Below, in pieces: positions 13,708 to 26,682 of a stretch of 64,000 bases of DNA. This stretch comes from Larix kaempferi. Its lineage: Eukaryota > Streptophyta > Pinopsida > Pinales > Pinaceae. The stretch spans positions 10,345,501-10,409,500 of the forward strand of contig BSBM01000917.1 of assembly GCA_027924585.1 (NCBI GenBank), in the 5' to 3' direction. The notes beneath the pieces were generated by a model. The model was not told the origin of the DNA. It searched no databases and saw only the letters and a list, made by a program, of their open reading frames with translations. The translations under genes and the position numbers were made by a program. Each line of letters opens with the position of its first letter. Positions within the stretch are counted from its first letter, which is position 1.

Positions 13708-16700
13708 CATGCGCAAACTATAGAAAGTCGTTATGACGTAGAATGTGCATACTTTATAAATTCCATTTATGAAATAAAACACATTTTCTAAAAACACGTG
13801 TTTTTTACGAAATCGTGTAAAACTTCTAGAAGCTGTGATTTTAAAAAATGGTGGAAGTAAGCTTTTCTTATTTCCGGACGCATTCGCAAACTATAGAAAG
13901 TCGTTGTGACGTAGAATGTGCATACTTTGTTGATTCCATTTATGAAATAAAACACATTTTCTAAAAACTCGTGTTATTTAAGAAGTCATGTAAACCTTCT
14001 AGAAGCTGTGATTTTAAAAAACGGGGGAAGTAAGCTTTTCTTATTTCTGGACACATGCACAAACTATAGAAAGTCGTTGTGACGTAGAATGTGCATACTT
14101 TGTTGATTCCATTTATGAAATAAAACGCATTTTCTAAAAACTCGTGTTTTTTAAGAAGTCATGTAAACCTTCTAGAAGCTGTGATTTTAAAAAATGGTGG
14201 AAGTAAGCTTTTCTTATTTCCGGATGCATGTGCAAACTATAGAAAATTGTTATGACGTAGAATGTGCATACTTTGTTGATTCCATTTATGAAATAAAACA
14301 CAATTTCTAAAAACTCGTGTTTTTTAAGAAATCATGTAAACCTTCTAGAAGCTGTGATTTTAAAAAACAGGGGATGTAAGCTTTTCTTATTTCCAAACGC
14401 ATGCGCAAACTATAGAAAGATGTTATGACGTAGAATGTGCATACTTTGTTGATTCCATTTATGAAATAAAACACATTTTCTAAAAACTCGTGTTTTTTAA
14501 GAAATCATGTAAACCTTCTAGAAGCTGTGATTTTAAAAAACAGGGGAAGTAAGCTTTTCTTATTTTCAAACGCATGCGCAAACTATAGAATGTCGTTATG
14601 ATGTAGAATGTCAATACTTTGTTGATTCCATTTATGAAATAAAACACATTTTCTAAAAACTCGTGTTTTTTAAGAAATCATGTAAACCTTCTAGAAGCTG
14701 TGATTTTCAAAAACGGGGGAAGTAAGCTTTTCTTATTTCCGGATGCATGTGCAAACTATAGAAAGTCGTTATGACGTAGAATGTGCATACTTTGTAGATT
14801 CCATTTATGAAATAAAACACATTTTCTAAAAACTCGTGTTTTTTAAGAAATCATGTAAACCTTCTAGAAGCTGTGATTTTAAAAAATGGGGGAAGTAAGC
14901 TTTTCTTATTTCCGGACGCATGCGCAAACTATAGAGACTCGTTATGACGTAGAATGTGCATACTTTGTAGATTCCATTTATGAAATAAAACACATTTTCT
15001 AAAAACTCATGTTTTTTACAAAATCATGTAAACCTTCTAGAAGCTGTGATTTTAAAAAACGGTGGAAGAAAGCTTTTCCTATTTCTGGACGCATGCGCAA
15101 ACTATAGAAAGTCGTTATGACGTAGAATGTGCATTCTTTGTGGATTCCATTTATGAAATAAAACACATTTTCTAAAAACTCGTGTTTTTTTAGAAATCAT
15201 GTAAACCTTCTAGAAGTTGTGATTTTAAAAAACGGGGGAAGTAAGCTTTTCTTATTTCCGGACGCATGCGAAAACTATAGAAAGTCGTTATGACATAGAA
15301 TGTGCATACTTTGTAGATTCCATTTATGAAATAAAACACATTTTCTAAAAACACGTGTTTTTTACGAAATCGTGTAAACCTTCTAGAAGCTGTGATTTTA
15401 AAAAACGGTGGAAGTAAGCTTTTCTTTTTTCCGGACGAATGCGCAAACTATAGAAAGTCGTTATGACGTAGAATGTGCATACTTTGTTGATTCCATTTAT
15501 GAAATAAAACACATTTTCTAAAAACTCGTGTTTTTTAAGAAATCATGTAAACCTTCTAGAAGCTGTGATTTTAAAAAACGAGGGAAGTAAGCTTTTCTTA
15601 TTTCCGGACGCATGCGCAAACTATAGAAAGTCGTTATGACGTAGAATGTGCATACTTTGTTGATTCCATTTATGAAATAAAACACATTTTCTAAAAACTC
15701 GTGTTTTTTATGAAATAATGTAAACCTTCTAGAAGCTGTGATTTTAAAAAACCTTAGAAGTAAGCTTTTCTTATTTCCGGACGCATGCGCAAACTATAGA
15801 AAGTCGTTATGACCTAGAATGTGCATACTTTGTTGATTCCATTTATGAAATAAAACACATTTTCTAAAAACTCTTGTTTTTTAAGAAATCATGTAAACCT
15901 TCTAGAAGCTGTGATTTTAAAAAACGGGGAAAGTAAGCTTTTCTTATTTCCGGACGCATGGGCAAACTATAGAAAGTCGTTATGACGTAGAATGTGCATA
16001 CTTTGTAGATTACATTTATGAAATAAAACACATTTTCTAAAAACTCGTATTTTTTACGAAATCATGTAAACCTTCAAGAAGCTGTGATTTTAAAAAACGG
16101 TGGAAGTAAGCTTTTCTTATTTCCGGTCGAATGCGAAAACTATAGAAAGTCGTTATGACCTAGAATGTGCATACTTTGTTGATTCCATTTATGAAATAAA
16201 ACACATTTTCTAAAAACTCGTGTTTTTTATGAAATAATGTAAACCTTCTAGAAGCTGTGATTTTAAAAAACCTTGGAAGTAAGCTTTTCTTATTTCCGGA
16301 CGCATGCGCAAACTATAGAAAGTCGTTATGACGTAGAATGTGCATACTTTGTTGATTCCATTTATGAAATAAAACACATTTTCAAAAAACTCGTGTTTTT
16401 TACGAAATCATGTAAACCTTCTAGAAGCTGTGATTTTAAAAAACGGTGGACGTAAGCTTTTCTTATTTCCGGACGCATGCGCAAACTATACAAAGTATTT
16501 ATGACGTAGAATGTGCATACTTTGTAGATTCCATTTATGAAATAAATCACATTTTCTAAAAACTCGTGGTTTTTACGAAATCATGTAAACCTTCAAGAAG
16601 CTGTGATTTTAAAAAACGGTGGAAGTCAGCTTTTCTTATATCCGGTCGAATGCGAAAACTATAGAAAGTCGTTATGACATAGAATGTGCATACTTTCTTG

Positions 16701-18032
16701 ATTCCATTTATGAAATAAAACACATTATCTAAAAACTCGTGTTTTTTTAAGAAATAATGTAAACCTTCTAGAAGCTGTGATTTAGAAAAACAAGGGAAGT
16801 AAGCTTTTCTTTTTTTCGGACACATGCGCAAACTATAGAAAGTCGTTATGACGTAGAATGTGCATACTTTGTAGGTTACATTTATGAAATAAAACACATT
16901 TTCTAAAAACTCGTGTTTTTTAGGAAATCATGTAAACCTTCTAGAAGCTGTGATTTTAAAAAATGGTTGAAGTAAGCTTTTCTTATTTCCGGATGCATCC
17001 GCAAACTATAGAAAGTCGTTATGACGTAGAATGTGCATACTTTGTATATTCCATTTATGAAATAAAACACATTATCTAAAAACTCGTGTTTTTTAAGAAA
17101 TCATGTAAACCTTCTAGAAGCTGTGATTTAGAAAAACGGGGGAAGTAAGCTTTTCTCATTTCCGGACACATGCGCAAAATATAGAAAGTCGTTATGACGT
17201 AGAATGTGCATACTTTGTTGATTCCATTTATGAAATAAAACACATTTTCTAAAAACTCGTGTTTTTTAAGAAATCATGTAAACCTTCTAGAAGCTGTGAT
17301 TTTAAAAAACGGGGGAAGTAAGCTTTTCTTATTTCCGGACGCATGCGCAAACTATAGAAAGTCGTTATGACGCAGAATGTGCATACTTTATAAATTCCAT
17401 TTATGAAATAAAACACATTTTCTAAAAACACGTGTTTTTTACGAAATCGTGTAAAACTTCTAGAAGCTGTGATTTTAAAAAATGGTGGAAGTAAGCTTTT
17501 CTTATTTCCGGACGCATGCGCAAACTATAGAAAGTCGTTGTGACGTAGAATGTGCATACTTTGTTGATTCCATTTATGAAATAAAACACATTTTCTAAAA
17601 ACTCGTGTTATTTAAGAAGTCATGTAAACCTTCTAGAAGCTGTGATTTTAAAAAACGGGGGAAGTAAGCTTTTCTTATTTCTGGACACATGCACAAACTA
17701 TAGAAAGTCGTTGTGACGTAGAATGTGCATACTTTGTTGATTCCATTTATGAAATAAAACGCATTTTCTAAAAACTCGTGTTTTCTAAGAAATCATGTAA
17801 ACCTTCTAGAAGGTGTGATTTTAAAAAATGGGGGAAGTAAGCTTTTCTTATTTCCAAACGCATGCGCAAACTATAGAAATCGTTATGACGTAGAATGTGC
17901 ATACTTTGTTGATTCCATTTATGAAATAAAACACATTTTCCAAAAACTCGTGTTTTTTAAGAAGTCATGTAAACCTTCTAGAAGCTGTGATTTTAAAAAA
18001 TGGTGGAAGTAAGCTTTTCTTATTTCCGGATG
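13708..18032 (+). repeat. 25-monomer HOR, copy 1 (4325 bp)
   Basis: First complete copy of a unit of exactly 4325 bp: 23 monomers of 173, one of 172 and one of 174. It starts in or just before a monomer with ACTTTATAAATTCC (13,751). The base at 13,707 is the last left-hand mismatch against 18,032, so the exact junction lies between 13,707 and about 13,754. Copy 1 has a few private differences from copies 2-4: one G fewer in the box near 15,928 (CGGGGAAAG), GAAATAATG near 16,753 and CGCAGAATG near 17,371. This is the most variant of the four copies, as expected at an array edge. Confidence 0.93.
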
Positions 18033-18830
18033 CATGCGCAAACTATAGAAAGTCGTTATGACGTAGAATGTGCATACTTTATAAATTCCATTTATGAAAT
18101 AAAACACATTTTCTAAAAACACGTGTTTTTTACGAAATCGTGTAAAACTTCTAGAAGCTGTGATTTTAAAAAATGGTGGAAGTAAGCTTTTCTTATTTCC
18201 GGACGCATTCGCAAACTATAGAAAGTCGTTGTGACGTAGAATGTGCATACTTTGTTGATTCCATTTATGAAATAAAACACATTTTCTAAAAACTCGTGTT
18301 ATTTAAGAAGTCATGTAAACCTTCTAGAAGCTGTGATTTTAAAAAATGGGGGAAGTAAGCTTTTCTTATTTCTGGACACATGCACAAACTATAGAAAGTC
18401 GTTGTGACGTAGAATGTGCATACTTTGTTGATTCCATTTATGAAATAAAACGCATTTTCTAAAAACTCGTGTTTTTTAAGAAGTCATGTAAACCTTCTAG
18501 AAGCTGTGATTTTAAAAAATGGTGGAAGTAAGCTTTTCTTATTTCCGGATGCATGTGCAAACTATAGAAAATTGTTATGACGTAGAATGTGCATACTTTG
18601 TTGATTCCATTTATGAAATAAAACACAATTTCTAAAAACTCGTGTTTTTTAAGAAATCATGTAAACCTTCTAGAAGCTGTGATTTTAAAAAACAGGGGAT
18701 GTAAGCTTTTCTTATTTCCAAACGCATGCGCAAACTATAGAAAGATGTTATGACGTAGAATGTGCATACTTTGTTGATTCCATTTATGAAATAAAACACA
18801 TTTTCTAAAAACTCGTGTTTTTTAAGAAAT
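17453..18830 (+). repeat. Internal 4-monomer duplication inside the 25-mer (691-bp step)
   Basis: Two successive runs carry the same marker series at a 691-bp step (4 x 173 minus 1): AAAACTTCTAGAAG, then GTCGTTGTGACG with GTGTTATTTAAGAAGTC, then CTGGACACATGCACAAAC with AAAACGCATTTT. The step is 691 and not 692 because the first run holds the 172-bp monomer with GAAATCGTTATG (~17,877). Each run is preceded by a TTTATAAATTCC monomer. The arrangement is repeated in every 25-mer copy, so this duplication predates the 25-mer amplification. Confidence 0.8.
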
Positions 18831-21800
18831 CATGTAAACCTTCTAGAAGCTGTGATTTTAAAAAACAGGGGAAGTAAGCTTTTCTTATTTTCAAACGCAT
18901 GCGCAAACTATAGAATGTCGTTATGATGTAGAATGTCAATACTTTGTTGATTCCATTTATGAAATAAAACACATTTTCTAAAAACTCGTGTTTTTTAAGA
19001 AATCATGTAAACCTTCTAGAAGCTGTGATTTTCAAAAACGGGGGAAGTAAGCTTTTCTTATTTCCGGATGCATGTGCAAACTATAGAAAGTCGTTATGAC
19101 GTAGAATGTGCATACTTTGTAGATTCCATTTATGAAATAAAACACATTTTCTAAAAACTCGTGTTTTTTAAGAAATCATGTAAACCTTCTAGAAGCTGTG
19201 ATTTTAAAAAATGGGGGAAGTAAGCTTTTCTTATTTCCGGACGCATGCGCAAACTATAGAGACTCGTTATGACGTAGAATGTGCATACTTTGTAGATTCC
19301 ATTTATGAAATAAAACACATTTTCTAAAAACTCATGTTTTTTACAAAATCATGTAAACCTTCTAGAAGCTGTGATTTTAAAAAACGGTGGAAGAAAGCTT
19401 TTCCTATTTCTGGACGCATGCGCAAACTATAGAAAGTCGTTATGACGTAGAATGTGCATTCTTTGTGGATTCCATTTATGAAATAAAACACATTTTCTAA
19501 AAACTCGTGTTTTTTTAGAAATCATGTAAACCTTCTAGAAGTTGTGATTTTAAAAAACGGGGGAAGTAAGCTTTTCTTATTTCCGGACGCATGCGAAAAC
19601 TATAGAAAGTCGTTATGACATAGAATGTGCATACTTTGTAGATTCCATTTATGAAATAAAACACATTTTCTAAAAACACGTGTTTTTTACGAAATCGTGT
19701 AAACCTTCTAGAAGCTGTGATTTTAAAAAACGGTGGAAGTAAGCTTTTCTTTTTTCCGGACGAATGCGCAAACTATAGAAAGTCGTTATGACGTAGAATG
19801 TGCATACTTTGTTGATTCCATTTATGAAATAAAACACATTTTCTAAAAACTCGTGTTTTTTAAGAAATCATGTAAACCTTCTAGAAGCTGTGATTTTAAA
19901 AAACGAGGGAAGTAAGCTTTTCTTATTTCCGGACGCATGCGCAAACTATAGAAAGTCGTTATGACGTAGAATGTGCATACTTTGTTGATTCCATTTATGA
20001 AATAAAACACATTTTCTAAAAACTCGTGTTTTTTATGAAATAATGTAAACCTTCTAGAAGCTGTGATTTTAAAAAACCTTAGAAGTAAGCTTTTCTTATT
20101 TCCGGACGCATGCGCAAACTATAGAAAGTCGTTATGACCTAGAATGTGCATACTTTGTTGATTCCATTTATGAAATAAAACACATTTTCTAAAAACTCTT
20201 GTTTTTTAAGAAATCATGTAAACCTTCTAGAAGCTGTGATTTTAAAAAACGGGGGAAGTAAGCTTTTCTTATTTCCGGACGCATGGGCAAACTATAGAAA
20301 GTCGTTATGACGTAGAATGTGCATACTTTGTAGATTACATTTATGAAATAAAACACATTTTCTAAAAACTCGTATTTTTTACGAAATCATGTAAACCTTC
20401 AAGAAGCTGTGATTTTAAAAAACGGTGGAAGTAAGCTTTTCTTATTTCCGGTCGAATGCGAAAACTATAGAAAGTCGTTATGACCTAGAATGTGCATACT
20501 TTGTTGATTCCATTTATGAAATAAAACACATTTTCTAAAAACTCGTGTTTTTTATGAAATAATGTAAACCTTCTAGAAGCTGTGATTTTAAAAAACCTTG
20601 GAAGTAAGCTTTTCTTATTTCCGGACGCATGCGCAAACTATAGAAAGTCGTTATGACGTAGAATGTGCATACTTTGTTGATTCCATTTATGAAATAAAAC
20701 ACATTTTCAAAAAACTCGTGTTTTTTACGAAATCATGTAAACCTTCTAGAAGCTGTGATTTTAAAAAACGGTGGACGTAAGCTTTTCTTATTTCCGGACG
20801 CATGCGCAAACTATACAAAGTATTTATGACGTAGAATGTGCATACTTTGTAGATTCCATTTATGAAATAAATCACATTTTCTAAAAACTCGTGGTTTTTA
20901 CGAAATCATGTAAACCTTCAAGAAGCTGTGATTTTAAAAAACGGTGGAAGTCAGCTTTTCTTATATCCGGTCGAATGCGAAAACTATAGAAAGTCGTTAT
21001 GACATAGAATGTGCATACTTTCTTGATTCCATTTATGAAATAAAACACATTATCTAAAAACTCGTGTTTTTTTAAGAAATCATGTAAACCTTCTAGAAGC
21101 TGTGATTTAGAAAAACAAGGGAAGTAAGCTTTTCTTTTTTTCGGACACATGCGCAAACTATAGAAAGTCGTTATGACGTAGAATGTGCATACTTTGTAGG
21201 TTACATTTATGAAATAAAACACATTTTCTAAAAACTCGTGTTTTTTAGGAAATCATGTAAACCTTCTAGAAGCTGTGATTTTAAAAAATGGTTGAAGTAA
21301 GCTTTTCTTATTTCCGGATGCATCCGCAAACTATAGAAAGTCGTTATGACGTAGAATGTGCATACTTTGTATATTCCATTTATGAAATAAAACACATTAT
21401 CTAAAAACTCGTGTTTTTTAAGAAATCATGTAAACCTTCTAGAAGCTGTGATTTAGAAAAACGGGGGAAGTAAGCTTTTCTCATTTCCGGACACATGCGC
21501 AAAATATAGAAAGTCGTTATGACGTAGAATGTGCATACTTTGTTGATTCCATTTATGAAATAAAACACATTTTCTAAAAACTCGTGTTTTTTAAGAAATC
21601 ATGTAAACCTTCTAGAAGCTGTGATTTTAAAAAACGGGGGAAGTAAGCTTTTCTTATTTCCGGACGCATGCGCAAACTATAGAAAGTCGTTATGACGTAG
21701 AATGTGCATACTTTATAAATTCCATTTATGAAATAAAACACATTTTCTAAAAACACGTGTTTTTTACGAAATCGTGTAAAACTTCTAGAAGCTGTGATTT

Positions 21801-22357
21801 TAAAAAATGGTGGAAGTAAGCTTTTCTTATTTCCGGACGCATGCGCAAACTATAGAAAGTCGTTGTGACGTAGAATGTGCATACTTTGTTGATTCCATTT
21901 ATGAAATAAAACACATTTTCTAAAAACTCGTGTTATTTAAGAAGTCATGTAAACCTTCTAGAAGCTGTGATTTTAAAAAACGGGGGAAGTAAGCTTTTCT
22001 TATTTCTGGACACATGCACAAACTATAGAAAGTCGTTGTGACGTAGAATGTGCATACTTTGTTGATTCCATTTATGAAATAAAACGCATTTTCTAAAAAC
22101 TCGTGTTTTCTAAGAAATCATGTAAACCTTCTAGAAGGTGTGATTTTAAAAAATGGGGGAAGTAAGCTTTTCTTATTTCCAAACGCATGCGCAAACTATA
22201 GAAATCGTTATGACGTAGAATGTGCATACTTTGTTGATTCCATTTATGAAATAAAACACATTTTCCAAAAACTCGTGTTTTTTAAGAAGTCATGTAAACC
22301 TTCTAGAAGCTGTGATTTTAAAAAATGGTGGAAGTAAGCTTTTCTTATTTCCGGATG
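18033..22357 (+). repeat. 25-monomer HOR, copy 2 (4325 bp)
   Basis: Same order of variant monomers as the neighbouring copies at an exact 4325-bp step. Markers include GACTCGTTATG near 19,261, CCTATTTCTGG near 19,402, CCTTAGAAG near 20,076 and CAAAGTATTTATGACG near 20,815. The only private difference I noticed is TGGGGG rather than CGGGGG in the box near 18,347. Identity with copy 3 is therefore very high across the whole unit. Confidence 0.95.
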
Positions 22358-25300
22358 CATGCGCAAACTATAGAAAGTCGTTATGACGTAGAATGTGCAT
22401 ACTTTATAAATTCCATTTATGAAATAAAACACATTTTCTAAAAACACGTGTTTTTTACGAAATCGTGTAAAACTTCTAGAAGCTGTGATTTTAAAAAATG
22501 GTGGAAGTAAGCTTTTCTTATTTCCGGACGCATTCGCAAACTATAGAAAGTCGTTGTGACGTAGAATGTGCATACTTTGTTGATTCCATTTATGAAATAA
22601 AACACATTTTCTAAAAACTCGTGTTATTTAAGAAGTCATGTAAACCTTCTAGAAGCTGTGATTTTAAAAAACGGGGGAAGTAAGCTTTTCTTATTTCTGG
22701 ACACATGCACAAACTATAGAAAGTCGTTGTGACGTAGAATGTGCATACTTTGTTGATTCCATTTATGAAATAAAACGCATTTTCTAAAAACTCGTGTTTT
22801 TTAAGAAGTCATGTAAACCTTCTAGAAGCTGTGATTTTAAAAAATGGTGGAAGTAAGCTTTTCTTATTTCCGGATGCATGTGCAAACTATAGAAAATTGT
22901 TATGACGTAGAATGTGCATACTTTGTTGATTCCATTTATGAAATAAAACACAATTTCTAAAAACTCGTGTTTTTTAAGAAATCATGTAAACCTTCTAGAA
23001 GCTGTGATTTTAAAAAACAGGGGATGTAAGCTTTTCTTATTTCCAAACGCATGCGCAAACTATAGAAAGATGTTATGACGTAGAATGTGCATACTTTGTT
23101 GATTCCATTTATGAAATAAAACACATTTTCTAAAAACTCGTGTTTTTTAAGAAATCATGTAAACCTTCTAGAAGCTGTGATTTTAAAAAACAGGGGAAGT
23201 AAGCTTTTCTTATTTTCAAACGCATGCGCAAACTATAGAATGTCGTTATGATGTAGAATGTCAATACTTTGTTGATTCCATTTATGAAATAAAACACATT
23301 TTCTAAAAACTCGTGTTTTTTAAGAAATCATGTAAACCTTCTAGAAGCTGTGATTTTCAAAAACGGGGGAAGTAAGCTTTTCTTATTTCCGGATGCATGT
23401 GCAAACTATAGAAAGTCGTTATGACGTAGAATGTGCATACTTTGTAGATTCCATTTATGAAATAAAACACATTTTCTAAAAACTCGTGTTTTTTAAGAAA
23501 TCATGTAAACCTTCTAGAAGCTGTGATTTTAAAAAATGGGGGAAGTAAGCTTTTCTTATTTCCGGACGCATGCGCAAACTATAGAGACTCGTTATGACGT
23601 AGAATGTGCATACTTTGTAGATTCCATTTATGAAATAAAACACATTTTCTAAAAACTCATGTTTTTTACAAAATCATGTAAACCTTCTAGAAGCTGTGAT
23701 TTTAAAAAACGGTGGAAGAAAGCTTTTCCTATTTCTGGACGCATGCGCAAACTATAGAAAGTCGTTATGACGTAGAATGTGCATTCTTTGTGGATTCCAT
23801 TTATGAAATAAAACACATTTTCTAAAAACTCGTGTTTTTTTAGAAATCATGTAAACCTTCTAGAAGTTGTGATTTTAAAAAACGGGGGAAGTAAGCTTTT
23901 CTTATTTCCGGACGCATGCGAAAACTATAGAAAGTCGTTATGACATAGAATGTGCATACTTTGTAGATTCCATTTATGAAATAAAACACATTTTCTAAAA
24001 ACACGTGTTTTTTACGAAATCGTGTAAACCTTCTAGAAGCTGTGATTTTAAAAAACGGTGGAAGTAAGCTTTTCTTTTTTCCGGACGAATGCGCAAACTA
24101 TAGAAAGTCGTTATGACGTAGAATGTGCATACTTTGTTGATTCCATTTATGAAATAAAACACATTTTCTAAAAACTCGTGTTTTTTAAGAAATCATGTAA
24201 ACCTTCTAGAAGCTGTGATTTTAAAAAACGAGGGAAGTAAGCTTTTCTTATTTCCGGACGCATGCGCAAACTATAGAAAGTCGTTATGACGTAGAATGTG
24301 CATACTTTGTTGATTCCATTTATGAAATAAAACACATTTTCTAAAAACTCGTGTTTTTTATGAAATAATGTAAACCTTCTAGAAGCTGTGATTTTAAAAA
24401 ACCTTAGAAGTAAGCTTTTCTTATTTCCGGACGCATGCGCAAACTATAGAAAGTCGTTATGACCTAGAATGTGCATACTTTGTTGATTCCATTTATGAAA
24501 TAAAACACATTTTCTAAAAACTCTTGTTTTTTAAGAAATCATGTAAACCTTCTAGAAGCTGTGATTTTAAAAAACGGGGGAAGTAAGCTTTTCTTATTTC
24601 CGGACGCATGGGCAAACTATAGAAAGTCGTTATGACGTAGAATGTGCATACTTTGTAGATTACATTTATGAAATAAAACACATTTTCTAAAAACTCGTAT
24701 TTTTTACGAAATCATGTAAACCTTCAAGAAGCTGTGATTTTAAAAAACGGTGGAAGTAAGCTTTTCTTATTTCCGGTCGAATGCGAAAACTATAGAAAGT
24801 CGTTATGACCTAGAATGTGCATACTTTGTTGATTCCATTTATGAAATAAAACACATTTTCTAAAAACTCGTGTTTTTTATGAAATAATGTAAACCTTCTA
24901 GAAGCTGTGATTTTAAAAAACCTTGGAAGTAAGCTTTTCTTATTTCCGGACGCATGCGCAAACTATAGAAAGTCGTTATGACGTAGAATGTGCATACTTT
25001 GTTGATTCCATTTATGAAATAAAACACATTTTCAAAAAACTCGTGTTTTTTACGAAATCATGTAAACCTTCTAGAAGCTGTGATTTTAAAAAACGGTGGA
25101 CGTAAGCTTTTCTTATTTCCGGACGCATGCGCAAACTATACAAAGTATTTATGACGTAGAATGTGCATACTTTGTAGATTCCATTTATGAAATAAATCAC
25201 ATTTTCTAAAAACTCGTGGTTTTTACGAAATCATGTAAACCTTCAAGAAGCTGTGATTTTAAAAAACGGTGGAAGTCAGCTTTTCTTATATCCGGTCGAA

Positions 25301-26682
25301 TGCGAAAACTATAGAAAGTCGTTATGACATAGAATGTGCATACTTTCTTGATTCCATTTATGAAATAAAACACATTATCTAAAAACTCGTGTTTTTTTAA
25401 GAAATCATGTAAACCTTCTAGAAGCTGTGATTTAGAAAAACAAGGGAAGTAAGCTTTTCTTTTTTTCGGACACATGCGCAAACTATAGAAAGTCGTTATG
25501 ACGTAGAATGTGCATACTTTGTAGGTTACATTTATGAAATAAAACACATTTTCTAAAAACTCGTGTTTTTTAGGAAATCATGTAAACCTTCTAGAAGCTG
25601 TGATTTTAAAAAATGGTTGAAGTAAGCTTTTCTTATTTCCGGATGCATCCGCAAACTATAGAAAGTCGTTATGACGTAGAATGTGCATACTTTGTATATT
25701 CCATTTATGAAATAAAACACATTATCTAAAAACTCGTGTTTTTTAAGAAATCATGTAAACCTTCTAGAAGCTGTGATTTAGAAAAACGGGGGAAGTAAGC
25801 TTTTCTCATTTCCGGACACATGCGCAAAATATAGAAAGTCGTTATGACGTAGAATGTGCATACTTTGTTGATTCCATTTATGAAATAAAACACATTTTCT
25901 AAAAACTCGTGTTTTTTAAGAAATCATGTAAACCTTCTAGAAGCTGTGATTTTAAAAAACGGGGGAAGTAAGCTTTTCTTATTTCCGGACGCATGCGCAA
26001 ACTATAGAAAGTCGTTATGACGTAGAATGTGCATACTTTATAAATTCCATTTATGAAATAAAACACATTTTCTAAAAACACGTGTTTTTTACGAAATCGT
26101 GTAAAACTTCTAGAAGCTGTGATTTAAAAAAATGGTGGAAGTAAGCTTTTCTTATTTCCGGACGCATGCGCAAACTATAGAAAGTCGTTGTGACGTAGAA
26201 TGTGCATACTTTGTTGATTCCATTTATGAAATAAAACACATTTTCTAAAAACTCGTGTTATTTAAGAAGTCATGTAAACCTTCTAGAAGCTGTGATTTTA
26301 AAAAACGGGGGAAGTAAGCTTTTCTTATTTCTGGACACATGCACAAACTATAGAAAGTCGTTGTGACGTAGAATGTGCATACTTTGTTGATTCCATTTAT
26401 GAAATAAAACGCATTTTCTAAAAACTCGTGTTTTCTAAGAAATCATGTAAACCTTCTAGAAGGTGTGATTTTAAAAAATGGGGGAAGTAAGCTTTTCTTA
26501 TTTCCAAACGCATGCGCAAACTATAGAAATCGTTATGACGTAGAATGTGCATACTTTGTTGATTCCATTTATGAAATAAAACACATTTTCCAAAAACTCG
26601 TGTTTTTTAAGAAGTCATGTAAACCTTCTAGAAGCTGTGATTTTAAAAAATGGTGGAAGTAAGCTTTTCTTATTTCCGGATG
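22358..26682 (+). repeat. 25-monomer HOR, copy 3 (4325 bp)
   Basis: Third complete copy, with the same markers 4325 bp further on. The private difference I noticed is ATTTAAAAAAATGG near 26,124 where the other copies have ATTTTAAAAAATGG, a single T-to-A change. No length change is seen between copies 2 and 3. Confidence 0.95.
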
